Below, piece by piece: positions 23,157 to 31,810 of a DNA stretch of 64,000 nt. Both the position numbers and the translations under genes were made by a program. Position 1 is the first letter of the stretch, and each line of letters begins with the position of its first letter. Under the pieces are notes generated by a model. It made no database searches. It was not told the DNA's origin and saw only the letters and a program-made list of their open reading frames with translations. Source of the stretch: Segniliparus sp051660745 (GTDB lineage: Bacteria > Actinomycetota > Actinomycetes > Mycobacteriales > Mycobacteriaceae); NCBI RefSeq assembly GCF_051660745.1, contig NZ_JBOFQF010000026.1, forward strand, positions 1 through 64,000, read 5' to 3'.

Positions 23157-25867
23157 AATATTCCCATCTCCTTAAGGTCATTGACCGATACCGGATTGCC
23201 CAGGTGGTTTTTCACAACTACCTGGGTGCCGCCACCTTCGCGCCCGAAAGCCGGAGCAATCTCGGACACTTCTATTTTCCAGTTGCTCGGGAGCGAGGTT
23301 CCCGAAAACTCGTACTCATGGTAAGGCTTGCCCAACGATGAGACGGGGAGTCCCCGCTGCTCGAAAGAGGCAGGAACACCTTCCGGGCGCAGCCCCAGGT
23401 ATTCCCCACCAGGATGGCCAATCCTGTCGAGCTGCGAACCATAGTCCCGCCGGAAAGCATCCATCGAGTGGTATTCCACCCTTGTTCCCGGCACAGCGCC
23501 CGCGTTTGGCGGATAATGCGGATGTTCCCAATTCTCCCCAGGCACCGGAGGTTCGGAGTAACGGCGGTCGTACTCATTCTTATCGAGGGGATTGCCGTGT
23601 TCATCACGCCCCCACGGAGCACCGTGATCACGGATCAGATCATGCGTACGCGCGTTTTCGTCAGTCCTATGCGGGTAGTCCGGGGCGGTCCCGTGCTGAT
23701 CCAAGGGCTGGCCGTAGTCCTGTCCATGTGTACGGAATTTGTGTTCGTCCGGGTCGTCGTGCCGCCTATCCCAATCTCCCCCATGCTGCTGGCCAGAGTG
23801 AATCGAATCTTGCCAATGAGTCGCCTGCTGAGTTGCATGATGGTCGACCGGCTGCTGGCCCGCGCCGGTGTGCTTCGCGTCCTGGCCGCTCGTCGCATGC
23901 TTCTCGTCGTGATGTTGCGGAGTCGCGCCAGCGTGTTTCTCGTCGTGATGCTTCACATCCTGGGCGCCTGTGTGCTTCGGATCAGCAGTGTGCTTCGCGT
24001 CCTGAGCGCCCGTGGTTCGCTTCTCGTCGTGATGCTGCTGCGTGCCACCGGTGTGCTTCGGATCCGTGGCGGAGGGCTTTGTCTGCTCTGAGCCGCCAGC
24101 GGTTTTGGACTCGGCGTGGTGCGGCTTGCTGCCGTGGTCCCCGCTCGTCGACCCGGATGTGGCGGACGAGCCGGCGCCAGTGGCGCCGGAGCCGCCGCCC
24201 GTGTTCGCGCCTGCGTGCGGAGCCCCGCCCTGCGTTCCCGCGTTCGCGCCGGAGTGCTGGACTCCGCCGTGCTGCTGCCCGCCTTGGCTCGGAGCCGCGC
24301 CACCCGCATTCGCGCTGACGTGCTGGGGGCCGCCGGACGTGCCGGTTCCTTGTTTCTCCGCCACGGGAGCCGCGCTCATCGAGCCGGTGGCCGCTCCTGC
24401 GCCCGAATGCTGCGAGCCTGCCGAGAGCCCCGCGCCCGAATGCTGCGATCCCGCGCCGCTGTGCTGAGCGCCGGTTCCGCCTTGTTGTGTCGTGCCCGCC
24501 CCGCCGTGCGTCGTGCCCGCCCCGCCGTGCGTCGCACCCGTGCCGCCGTGCTGGGTGCCCGCCCCGCCGTGCGTCGCGCCCGTGCCGCCGTGCTGGGAGC
24601 CGCCGGTGGCGGAGCCGGATTTGCCGTGGTTCGCCATCGCCGCGAACTGGTGCGGGTTCACGGGCTTGCCGTCGACATGGGGCAACGGCTTCGAGGCGCC
24701 GCCGATCCCCCCGAGCCCGCCGCCGCTGTGCGACCCGCCGGGGCTCTTCGGCATGATGCCGATGGGCGCGTTCCCTCCGGCGCCGCCGGACGTGCCGCTG
24801 TGCTGCGTGCCGCCGCCCGACCCGTGGGGCGTGTTGCCCTCGTGCCCGCTGTGGGGGCCCTGCATCGGCGTGTGGTCCTTGCCGCCGTGCTCGCCGCCCC
24901 CGTGGCCGTCATGGGACTCCGAGCCCGCTCCCCCGTGCCCGCCCTTCGGGCGCTTGAGGTCGGGTTTGTGGGCCTTGAACTCGTCGACCGAGCCCGCGGC
25001 CTGGTCGAGGGCCGCCGCCGTCGGCGCGATCTTGTCGTCGACCTGGTTCGCGAACTCGGCCGCCTTGTTGATCGGCGCCGAGATCGCCTCCACGCCTTTG
25101 CTCAGGGTCGTCAGCGCGGGCACGTCGACGCCCATGGCCCCGAGGATGTCGTGGATCTGGTCGATCCCGTCCTTCAGGTCCGCCATCACCTGCTGCGCCG
25201 TGTTGAGCGCGTCTTTCACCCTGGTGAACAGGTCGTAGGCGTCCTGGAGGAAGTTCGCGATCCGGATCGCCGACTCGATGACGAACTCTGCGGTGGTCGC
25301 CACGTCCACGCCCGGGATCCAGCTGGTCGCGAGCGCCATGGCCGCGCGCTCCATGATCTTCGCGAACAGCTCGGAGACCCACTGTTTGATCTTGTCGCGG
25401 ACCTTCACCATGAGGTCCGTGGCCTTCCCGATCAGCCAGCCGACGCCCTCGCAGCCCTTGCACACCGCGCGGATCAGCTCCTGCAGCGCCATGTGCCGGG
25501 CGAGGAACTCCACCGAGGCCGCTGTGTCGTCCCCGCTGCTCGTCCAGTTCGCCGCGACCCCCGCCGCGACCGTGGCCATCTCGCCGTGCTGGTCCATGAG
25601 CTCCCCGGGCAGGCCCGAGGTCCACAGCTCGGCCTGCTGGCGGGCCGCGCCCTCGTTCACCGTCACGACGTCGAGGGCGTGCTTCACCGGGGGGACGTGC
25701 GCCTCGATGAGGTTCAGGACGAAGCTGGAGAGGATCTGGAACGGGTCGAACGAGCCCATGCCCACCGCGTCGACGCCGACCTCGGCCTCGGGGTCGGTCC
25801 CCTTCGCCTTGCTCGCCTTCCCGTCGATATGCCCCGCCGAAGAATGCGCTTTCGCCTTGACCGACAT
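23153..25867 (-). CDS. CpnT-like exported toxin with C-terminal TNT (NAD+ glycohydrolase) domain
   Basis: 904 aa from ATG at 25867 (GAGGAG 6 nt upstream). Residues about 40-320 are helical, with a WTSSG motif and no Sec signal, resembling the N-terminal part of CpnT-type or ESX-exported proteins. About 325-790 is a Gly/His/Ala/Thr/Gln-rich repetitive linker. The last 100 residues are a TNT domain: LDRIGHPGGEYLG, FEQRGLPVSSLGKPYHEYEF and REGGGTQVVV. R815, Y823 and Q882 occupy the positions of Mtb TNT R757, Y765 and Q822 (the first two with identical 8-residue spacing). TNT hydrolyses NAD+ to kill cells. Followed by its immunity gene. Intercellular or host targeting is not decidable. Confidence 0.85.
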   Translation of the reverse strand: MSVKAKAHSSAGHIDGKASKAKGTDPEAEVGVDAVGMGSFDPFQILSSFVLNLIEAHVPPVKHALDVVTVNEGAARQQAELWTSGLPGELMDQHGEMATVAAGVAANWTSSGDDTAASVEFLARHMALQELIRAVCKGCEGVGWLIGKATDLMVKVRDKIKQWVSELFAKIMERAAMALATSWIPGVDVATTAEFVIESAIRIANFLQDAYDLFTRVKDALNTAQQVMADLKDGIDQIHDILGAMGVDVPALTTLSKGVEAISAPINKAAEFANQVDDKIAPTAAALDQAAGSVDEFKAHKPDLKRPKGGHGGAGSESHDGHGGGEHGGKDHTPMQGPHSGHEGNTPHGSGGGTQHSGTSGGAGGNAPIGIMPKSPGGSHSGGGLGGIGGASKPLPHVDGKPVNPHQFAAMANHGKSGSATGGSQHGGTGATHGGAGTQHGGTGATHGGAGTTHGGAGTTQQGGTGAQHSGAGSQHSGAGLSAGSQHSGAGAATGSMSAAPVAEKQGTGTSGGPQHVSANAGGAAPSQGGQQHGGVQHSGANAGTQGGAPHAGANTGGGSGATGAGSSATSGSTSGDHGSKPHHAESKTAGGSEQTKPSATDPKHTGGTQQHHDEKRTTGAQDAKHTADPKHTGAQDVKHHDEKHAGATPQHHDEKHATSGQDAKHTGAGQQPVDHHATQQATHWQDSIHSGQQHGGDWDRRHDDPDEHKFRTHGQDYGQPLDQHGTAPDYPHRTDENARTHDLIRDHGAPWGRDEHGNPLDKNEYDRRYSEPPVPGENWEHPHYPPNAGAVPGTRVEYHSMDAFRRDYGSQLDRIGHPGGEYLGLRPEGVPASFEQRGLPVSSLGKPYHEYEFSGTSLPSNWKIEVSEIAPAFGREGGGTQVVVKNHLGNPVSVNDLKEMGIL

Positions 25868-26096
25868 GAACCGCTCCTCGCCAACCGCCCGGCCCGAGGC
25901 CCGACGTCGTTTCCGCCGGTCCCCGCCGGCGCTGCCATTCAGTATGACGCGCGCGGGGCCCGATCGGTTCCATCGGGCCTCGACAACGCTCGCGCCCAGC
26001 GTGTCTGCCGGGCTTCGGGTCACGGGGGCGTTACTCTGTCGAGACGAGTCCGTGAGCGGGCCCGCGACGAGATGAAACGACACCTGAGGAGGCGGT

Positions 26097-26858
26097 ATGC
26101 GCGCGCTGAGGGTGGTCGGCCTCGAACCGGGCGGGGAGAACGTGCTGCTCGAAGACCCCCACGACGGCGAGCAGTTCTCGGTGCCCGCGGACCCGACGCT
26201 GCGCGCGGCGGCGAACGGGGACCGCCCCAAGCTCGGCCAGCTGCACATGGAGGCCGAGGGGGCGCTCTCGCCCAGGGACATCCAGGCCCGTATCCGCGCC
26301 GGGGCCACCGTGGAGCAAGTCGCCGCGAACTCGGACGTCGCGCTCGAACGGGTCCGCCGTTTCGCGGGCCCGGTGCTGCTGGAGCGCTCGCGCGTCGCGA
26401 GCCTCGCCTCCGCCGCGTTCCCGGCCCGCTCGGACCACTCCCAGAACCTCGGCCAGCTGGTGGCCGCCCGCCTCACCGGCCTTGGCCACGACCCGGAGGC
26501 CGCGCATTGGGACGCGCTGCGCCGCGACGGGGTGTGGATCGTGCAGCTGCGCTGGAAGGTCGGGCGCTCGCACAATGTGGCGCACTGGCAGTTCTTCCCC
26601 GGGGCGCACGGCGGGACCGTGACCGCCCTCGACGAGCACGCCGCCGCGATCGTGGAGCCGGAGAAGGCCCCTCTGTTGCGCTCGGTCGCGCCGCAGAAGC
26701 CCGCGCAGCCCGCCCACGAGGCCGCCGCGCCGAAGGCGCCCGAGGCCCCGGCGCTGGAGCATCCGCCCGCCGACAACCACCCGGCCGGGAAGAAGGGCCG
26801 CAAGCCCGCGCTGCCCTCGTGGGACGAGGTCCTGATCGGCGTGCGCTCCGGCTCCTGA
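26097..26858 (+). CDS. sepH: septation protein SepH (DUF3071)
   Basis: 253 aa; GAGGAGG just upstream. The conserved N-terminal DUF3071 domain begins MRALRVVGLEPGGENVLLEDP and contains a helix-turn-helix (TVEQVAANSDVALERVRRFAGPV), then DGVWIVQLRWKVGRSHNVAHWQF. A Pro/Ala/Lys-rich linker and a conserved C-terminal WDEVLIGVR follow. SepH binds FtsZ and stimulates its assembly at division sites in actinobacteria. In Mtb Rv0883c is convergent with the DUF2537-type gene Rv0882, as here. Its placement splits the accessory island. Confidence 0.93.
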   Translation: MRALRVVGLEPGGENVLLEDPHDGEQFSVPADPTLRAAANGDRPKLGQLHMEAEGALSPRDIQARIRAGATVEQVAANSDVALERVRRFAGPVLLERSRVASLASAAFPARSDHSQNLGQLVAARLTGLGHDPEAAHWDALRRDGVWIVQLRWKVGRSHNVAHWQFFPGAHGGTVTALDEHAAAIVEPEKAPLLRSVAPQKPAQPAHEAAAPKAPEAPALEHPPADNHPAGKKGRKPALPSWDEVLIGVRSGS

Positions 26859-26897
26859 GCCGAAGGCCAGGACGGCAGATCGCCGGCTGAGGACCGC

Positions 26898-27293
26898 TCA
26901 GATCGCGGTGAGGACCGCCAGGAAGATCACGACGGCCCAGCCGACGAAGGCGCCCGCCCAGCTGCCCCACACCAGCCAGCGCAGCACCGGCGTGCGCCGC
27001 CAGACCTGCATCGCGGGGATCACGCCCGCCACCACGCCGATGTTCACGACGAGCGCGACGACCAGGCCGATGGGGAAGGCGACTTGCAGCTCCAAGAGCC
27101 CCTGCGTCACCGCGACGACCACGACCGCCGTGGCCGCCGCCGCGTAGAGCGAGAGCGCGAAGCCGACCCGGACGGTGTCCGGCGCGATGGGCTCCTCGCC
27201 CGGCTCCTCCTCGGGGACGGGGGGATCTGGCTGCGCGTCCTGCGGCTCCTGCCGCAGCTCGTGTTCTTCTTCGACCATGCTGGCGCCCATCAT
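26898..27293 (-). CDS. DUF2537-like membrane protein (Rv0882-type)
   Basis: 131 aa from the ATG pair at 27293/27290; the downstream ATG at 27278 is an alternative. An acidic, Pro-rich cytoplasmic head (EEEHELRQEPQDAQPDPPVPEEE), then three hydrophobic segments (ALSLYAAAATAVVVVAVT, FPIGLVVALVVNIGVVAGV, LVWGSWAGAFVGWAVVIFLA). It ends 39 nt from sepH, convergent. It starts 20 nt after the DUF5631/5632-like gene stop, so it may be co-transcribed with that island gene. Function unknown. Confidence 0.75.
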   Translation of the reverse strand: MMGASMVEEEHELRQEPQDAQPDPPVPEEEPGEEPIAPDTVRVGFALSLYAAAATAVVVVAVTQGLLELQVAFPIGLVVALVVNIGVVAGVIPAMQVWRRTPVLRWLVWGSWAGAFVGWAVVIFLAVLTAI

Positions 27294-27312
27294 ACGGGCA
27301 GCGGGCCTCGCC

Positions 27313-29706
27313 TTAGACCGTGAAGCGGCGCAGGTCCGGCATGGGCGCCGAGCCGTGCGGGTCGTGGGCGGAAGCCCAGGCCTCGAAGCGGTCGAGCTGC
27401 CCAAGGGCCGCGCCCGCGCCCGCGAGGTTGCCCGAGCGGAGCTTGTGCACGAGGTAGCCGAGGTCGTGGATCCACGTCTGGGGGTGCTGCGGCGCGTTGT
27501 CCTCCGCGCCCCACGCCTTCGAGCCGACCACCCGCGCGGCCTGCCACGCGAGGACCACCTGCCACGCGATATCGAACGTGAACCCGGCGCGCTCGGCGCG
27601 CATGCCCGCCTGCGCCGGGTCGAGCGCGGCCTCGAGCTGCCAGCGCTCCGACTCGGGCACCCCGGCGATATTGCCGATCTGCCAGGCCCGCGCCGAGCGC
27701 AGCGTCATCGGCGCGTACGCCTTCGCGTCGTTGTCGAACGCCTGCCAGAGCGTGTCGAGCCGGGGGCGGGGCACCGCGCCCGGCGCGATATTCGCGAGCG
27801 AGTCCGTGACGACCGAGACGAACGCGCTCCAGCCGTGCGCCCCGTTGGCCCAGTTCGTCGGCGCGGCCCGCAGCGCGGACTCGATCCACACCGTCCCGAG
27901 CCAGCTGAGGGCGTCCGCGCGCCATCCCGGCGCGCCCCAGCCCTGCTCGCCCTTCTCGGGGATCGCGTTCGCGAGCCGCCCGAGGCGGTCGTAGAGGGGG
28001 CGGTTCGCGGTCGCGAGCGGGTGCGCCCACGCCGTCTCGCCGAGCTTCATCGTCTGGAAGCCCGGCACCGAGGCGACGGCGGTGGGGAGGTCGAGGACGA
28101 CCGTCTCGGCGAGGTGCTCGTCCTCGGACAGCGCCACGTTCGCGTTCAGCCGCGAGGCCGCGTCGCGCGCGTCCTGGCCGAGCTTCTCGGTGGACACCAC
28201 CGCGTAGACCTGGTCGATCTTCTTGAGCCGCTGCATGCCCTCCGCGAAGCGCACCGCCGCCAGGGAGGCGGACTCGCTGCGCCCGAACAGCGCCATGGCC
28301 TCGGACCACTCGCCGGGCCAGGACTCCAGCGCGGGGCGGACCTCGGCGGGCACGCCGTCGGCGGAGAGCGGCGCGAGCTGCGGGCCCTGGTTCGAGGTGA
28401 AGTACCAGACCGGGCCGAGGTCGACATGCCGGGCGAAGACGAACGCGTACTCCGGGGCGAGCGCGCCGTCCACCAGGCCCCAGCCGGGCGCGCCCTCGGC
28501 GGGCGGCGCGACCAGGAGGCGCGCGATGCGCGAGAGCCGGGAGCCGTCGTCGTCCCCGCGCATGCGGCGGCCCTTGAGCAGCATCCGCACCGCCTCGTCC
28601 CACCACGCGGCGGCCGACGGCGCGCCGGTCAAAAAGCTCTTGCGGCGGTCGCGGTCCTGCCACGGGAAGACCTGGGCCTGCGTCGGCACCGGATAGGGGT
28701 TGGCTCCGGTGGCCTGCGTGCCCGTGTAGGAGCCGGTGACCGGGTCCACGCCGCGCGCGATCTGCTGGTAGCCGGGCTGCACGGGCGGCGGCGCGACCGG
28801 CTGGGCCGGGACCGCCTGGTAGCCCGTCGAGGCGGGCTGCTGGTGCAGCGGGATCGCGCCCTCGCGGATGCCCGGGGACATCGGGGAGGTCGGAGCCGAG
28901 GCGGAGGCCTGGACGGTCTGCGCGGCAGGGGTCGGGTGCGCGGGCGCGGCGGGCTGCGCCACCGGGGGCGGCGCGCTGTGCGTCTGCGCCGCCGGGGTCG
29001 CCTGCTGCTGCGGGGCCTGCTGCTGGCTCAGCGCGGCGCCCTGCTGCGGGTTCGCGGCTGCGGCCTGCTTCGCGGCGTCCGCGTTTTGAATCGCGTTGAT
29101 ATTGGCAGGCTGCTGCGCGATGTTGCTCGCGGCGAGGCCGCTGTTGTTCATCAGCGAGTTCGCGACGGGCGCGCTCGCCGGGGTGCTCGGCGCGGACGGG
29201 GCCGACGAGCGGAAGCCGGAGGACGCGGGGGCCGACGGCGGCGGGGTGAACATCACCGACGGAGCCTGCGTGGACCCGAACTCGTTGAAGGCAGCAGCTT
29301 GTTCTGTACCCACATGTGAAACATCGTCAATGCGGGCACTTCCTCCCGCAAAACCCCCGACAGGAGCCTGCGTCCCGCCACTCGCAGTCGGCGCGTTTGC
29401 CAGCTTTACAGGAGCTACCCTCGCCGCCGACTGCTCCTTAGCCGCATCTTTTACTGGCGCGACCTTATCGCCCTTCCCTTCATAGGAGTCAGCACTATCT
29501 CTGTATTTACCCGTATCCGCCCCGCCAGCCGGACCTCGGTCCTCCTTATGACTCACCTGATCGCCGCCTGTGCCAAAGCGGCGCTTGGGCGCTCCTGGAT
29601 TCGCGTCCGCCCTACCCTCCTGAGCCTGCGCCTCTATACCCGGTCGTTTCGTGAGCGTGGAGTCACCCTTACCTACATAGGCATCACCAGACCCTCCAAA
29701 CTCCAT
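27313..29706 (-). CDS. large low-complexity protein with Rv3899c-like C-terminal domain
   Basis: 797 aa. Residues 1-90 are charged with KGDK/GKGD motifs. About 95-340 is Ala/Pro/Gln/Ser-rich (QQQAPQQQATPAAQ). The globular part from about 350 starts PWQDRDRRKSFLTGAPSAAAWW and includes ARHVDLGPVWYFTSNQGP and a long helical C-terminus. This arrangement resembles Mtb Rv3899c (DUF5631/DUF5632) from the ESX-2/cpnT region; I recall this from memory and am not certain. No signal peptide or membrane helix. The presence of a TNT toxin 1.4 kb away on the same strand supports a link to type VII-like secretion. Confidence 0.6.
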   Translation of the reverse strand: MEFGGSGDAYVGKGDSTLTKRPGIEAQAQEGRADANPGAPKRRFGTGGDQVSHKEDRGPAGGADTGKYRDSADSYEGKGDKVAPVKDAAKEQSAARVAPVKLANAPTASGGTQAPVGGFAGGSARIDDVSHVGTEQAAAFNEFGSTQAPSVMFTPPPSAPASSGFRSSAPSAPSTPASAPVANSLMNNSGLAASNIAQQPANINAIQNADAAKQAAAANPQQGAALSQQQAPQQQATPAAQTHSAPPPVAQPAAPAHPTPAAQTVQASASAPTSPMSPGIREGAIPLHQQPASTGYQAVPAQPVAPPPVQPGYQQIARGVDPVTGSYTGTQATGANPYPVPTQAQVFPWQDRDRRKSFLTGAPSAAAWWDEAVRMLLKGRRMRGDDDGSRLSRIARLLVAPPAEGAPGWGLVDGALAPEYAFVFARHVDLGPVWYFTSNQGPQLAPLSADGVPAEVRPALESWPGEWSEAMALFGRSESASLAAVRFAEGMQRLKKIDQVYAVVSTEKLGQDARDAASRLNANVALSEDEHLAETVVLDLPTAVASVPGFQTMKLGETAWAHPLATANRPLYDRLGRLANAIPEKGEQGWGAPGWRADALSWLGTVWIESALRAAPTNWANGAHGWSAFVSVVTDSLANIAPGAVPRPRLDTLWQAFDNDAKAYAPMTLRSARAWQIGNIAGVPESERWQLEAALDPAQAGMRAERAGFTFDIAWQVVLAWQAARVVGSKAWGAEDNAPQHPQTWIHDLGYLVHKLRSGNLAGAGAALGQLDRFEAWASAHDPHGSAPMPDLRRFTV

Positions 29707-29804
29707 CGTCCGCTCCTTACTGCTAACGCCCTGCCAGTAACATCACCCATGGATTCTGTGACCGGCAAGTATCGCAGGCCACTCGGGAGTCAGAGTAGCA
29801 GCAA

Positions 29805-30755
29805 CTACGATGCCTTGCACGCGTTGTCTACCGCTTCCGCGCTCTCTCCATAACCGCCGGGCTCATGTATCGCTTGCTTCATCGAATCTGTGCTCTTCTG
29901 ATCCGCATAGAGGGATCCAAGTCTTCTCATAGCTGCGACTAACGCCTTCCCCTTCCCCTCTAAGTCCGGGGATAACGGGGACACGACCTGGGCTTCAATC
30001 GCATTTGACGCATACTTGAAAATAATCCCCGTGTCTTGAGCCTGACCAGTAAGCCATTGATCCGCGTCATCCCACTGGGTGTTGGGATGATTCTCATCTC
30101 CGCGGGTTGCGGCCCCAAACCTTGTGATCCCGTCTTCTGTCTGCTGGATGTTCTTGTTGAACACACCGCAAAAAGCCTGTTTCGCCTGGTCAGGACTCGA
30201 AGCTGACGCAGGTGTCAGCTTCGGCGGCGCAGCATCCGAAGATCCCGATGGGCACTCTTTCAGCAGTTCGTCGACGGCAGGGGTGTACTTATCGGCGCTC
30301 ACGTTCAGCTCCACGCCGCCCTTGTGTTGGGCATAGAGGTTCGCCCGCTCCTGCAATATCTGCACGAAATCCATGAGCTTGCGGGCCAGATCCTTCGGCA
30401 CCTGCGGCGTGACCGCCCCCTCAATCTGATCGGACACATACATGAAGATCACCGCAGCAGCGTTCGCCGCATCCGTGATCGGCTTGTCGTACTGATCTCC
30501 CTCATGCTTCGGATCATTCACCGCATGCAAAAACGTCTGGTTCGCCGTGTTCGAGCTCGCCACACCATCGCGGAACGCCGCGCACGCCGCCTTCTGCGCC
30601 GCAACCGCAGGATCGACACTCGATGTCGCGGACACACTGGCCGACGAGCTGCCGCTCGCACCCGGAGTCCGCGCCCCGCCCCTCTCGCATCCAGCAACCA
30701 TAAAACCTGCCGTGAGCAGCGCCAATGCTGCGCTAAGTGAAGACCGAGCGATCAT
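29805..30755 (-). CDS. A-B fusion lipoprotein, copy 1
   Basis: 316 aa. Signal peptide with lipobox LTAGFMVAGC (Cys23), a Ser-rich spacer, then two related domains of about 120-130 residues. Domain A begins QKAACAAFRDGVASSNTANQ and ends LLKEC. Domain B begins KQAFCGVFNKNIQQTEDG and ends DNACKAS. Each domain starts and ends with one cysteine and is predicted all-helical. A probable leaderless promoter (TAGGCT 6 nt before the ATG) means it is transcribed independently. No enzymatic motif; an outer-face anchored, ligand- or partner-binding role is inference. Confidence 0.75.
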   Translation of the reverse strand: MIARSSLSAALALLTAGFMVAGCERGGARTPGASGSSSASVSATSSVDPAVAAQKAACAAFRDGVASSNTANQTFLHAVNDPKHEGDQYDKPITDAANAAAVIFMYVSDQIEGAVTPQVPKDLARKLMDFVQILQERANLYAQHKGGVELNVSADKYTPAVDELLKECPSGSSDAAPPKLTPASASSPDQAKQAFCGVFNKNIQQTEDGITRFGAATRGDENHPNTQWDDADQWLTGQAQDTGIIFKYASNAIEAQVVSPLSPDLEGKGKALVAAMRRLGSLYADQKSTDSMKQAIHEPGGYGESAEAVDNACKAS

Positions 30756-30761
30756 AGACCG

Positions 30762-30771
30762 AGCCTAACAC
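30762..30771 (-). promoter_or_regulatory. leaderless promoter box of A-B lipoprotein 1
   Basis: On the minus strand the sequence is GTGTTAGGCT. TAGGCT fits an actinobacterial -10 hexamer and ends 6 nt before the ATG, so transcription would begin about at the start codon. The same box precedes the genes at 31743 and 32743. Confidence 0.5.
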
Positions 30772-30822
30772 GCTTCGACGCGCTCCCGCCGGTCAACCCA
30801 ATACCGATCAGGCAGCTCGGTT

Positions 30823-31743
30823 TCAGGAGGTTTCGCACGCCGAACCAACAGCAGCAGCTGCAGGCTCAAGCTCATCTTCGGTCGCGCTTTGAAGCTGCGT
30901 TGCCTTCTGTGCGCTATAAAGTTCCTCCAGCTTCCGCATGGCAGTAACCAGCGCTTTCACCTTCTCTATGGAACCTGGAGGTGGGGTCTGAGCTTCGAGG
31001 GTACTCGCTGCGTACTTGAAGATAATCGCTGCATTGGCAGCTGCACCAGCCACCCATTGATCCGGGTCGCCCCACTGCGGTTTTGGGTGACGATCATCGC
31101 CGCTAGCAGCAGCAAGGAATCGGTCAGTCGCATCTTCTGCATTTTGAACTTGTTTCGTGTAGACGCCGCAGAAAGCTTGCTTCGCCTGGTCAACGCTCGA
31201 TGCAGGAGCGACAGGCAGCCTCGGTGGCGTAGTGTCGGATGAGCCTGCCGGGCACTCTTTCAGGAGGTCCCCAGCTGTCGGCGTGTACTTGTTCCCGTTC
31301 GCGTTCATCTCGTCCTCGCCCGCGTGCTGCGCGTAGAGGTTGGCCCGCTCCCGCAAGATCTGCACAAAATCACCGAGCTTGCCCGCGAGATCCTTCGGTG
31401 CCTGCGTGGTGATCGCAGCATCGATCTGATCAGCCACATAGGGAAGAATGACCGCCGCAGCGTTCGCCGCGTCCGCCATCGGCTTGTCGTAGCTCACGCT
31501 CCCACGCTTCGGATCGTCCACCGCGTGCAGGAACGTCTGATTCGCCGTGTTCGAACTCGCCACCCCATCGCGGAACGCCGCGCACGCCGCCTTCTGCGCC
31601 ACAACCGCAGGATCCGCGCCCGGCGGCACCGACGAAACAATGGTCACATGCGGAGCCTCGATCAGCCCCCGGTCGCAACCCGTCGTCAAAAAACCAGCAG
31701 CAAGCAGCGCCAACGCCCCACCCACAGAAAACCGACCCGTCAT
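30823..31743 (-). CDS. A-B fusion lipoprotein, copy 2
   Basis: 306 aa. Lipobox LLAAGFLTTGC (Cys23) after MTGRFSVGGALA. Domain A (QKAACAAFRDGVASSNTANQ...LLKEC) and domain B (KQAFCGVYTKQVQNAEDATD...VGSACETS) as in copies 1 and 3. This is the most divergent of the three fusions in domain B. The 60-bp stretch encoding FAVFELATPSRNAA-equivalents (31541-31600) is nearly identical to that of the neighbours. No ribosome site is needed if leaderless; the -10 box TAGGCT ends 7 nt upstream. Confidence 0.75.
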   Translation of the reverse strand: MTGRFSVGGALALLAAGFLTTGCDRGLIEAPHVTIVSSVPPGADPAVVAQKAACAAFRDGVASSNTANQTFLHAVDDPKRGSVSYDKPMADAANAAAVILPYVADQIDAAITTQAPKDLAGKLGDFVQILRERANLYAQHAGEDEMNANGNKYTPTAGDLLKECPAGSSDTTPPRLPVAPASSVDQAKQAFCGVYTKQVQNAEDATDRFLAAASGDDRHPKPQWGDPDQWVAGAAANAAIIFKYAASTLEAQTPPPGSIEKVKALVTAMRKLEELYSAQKATQLQSATEDELEPAAAAVGSACETS

Positions 31744-31750
31744 AATCCCG

Positions 31751-31760
31751 AGCCTAACAC
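31751..31760 (-). promoter_or_regulatory. leaderless promoter box of A-B lipoprotein 2
   Basis: GTGTTAGGCT on the minus strand, ending 7 nt before the ATG at 31743; identical to the box at 32751-32760 including the following CGGGATT spacer. Confidence 0.5.
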
Positions 31761-31810
31761 GACCAGCGAAACCCCGCCGTCAACCCAGTACCGCCCAAGC
31801 AGCTCAGTCT

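Noticed and set aside
24116..26890. Plus-strand frame opposite the TNT toxin
   Set aside because: The minus-strand frame encodes the recognisable TNT domain and is coupled to the immunity gene; this frame is a mirror.
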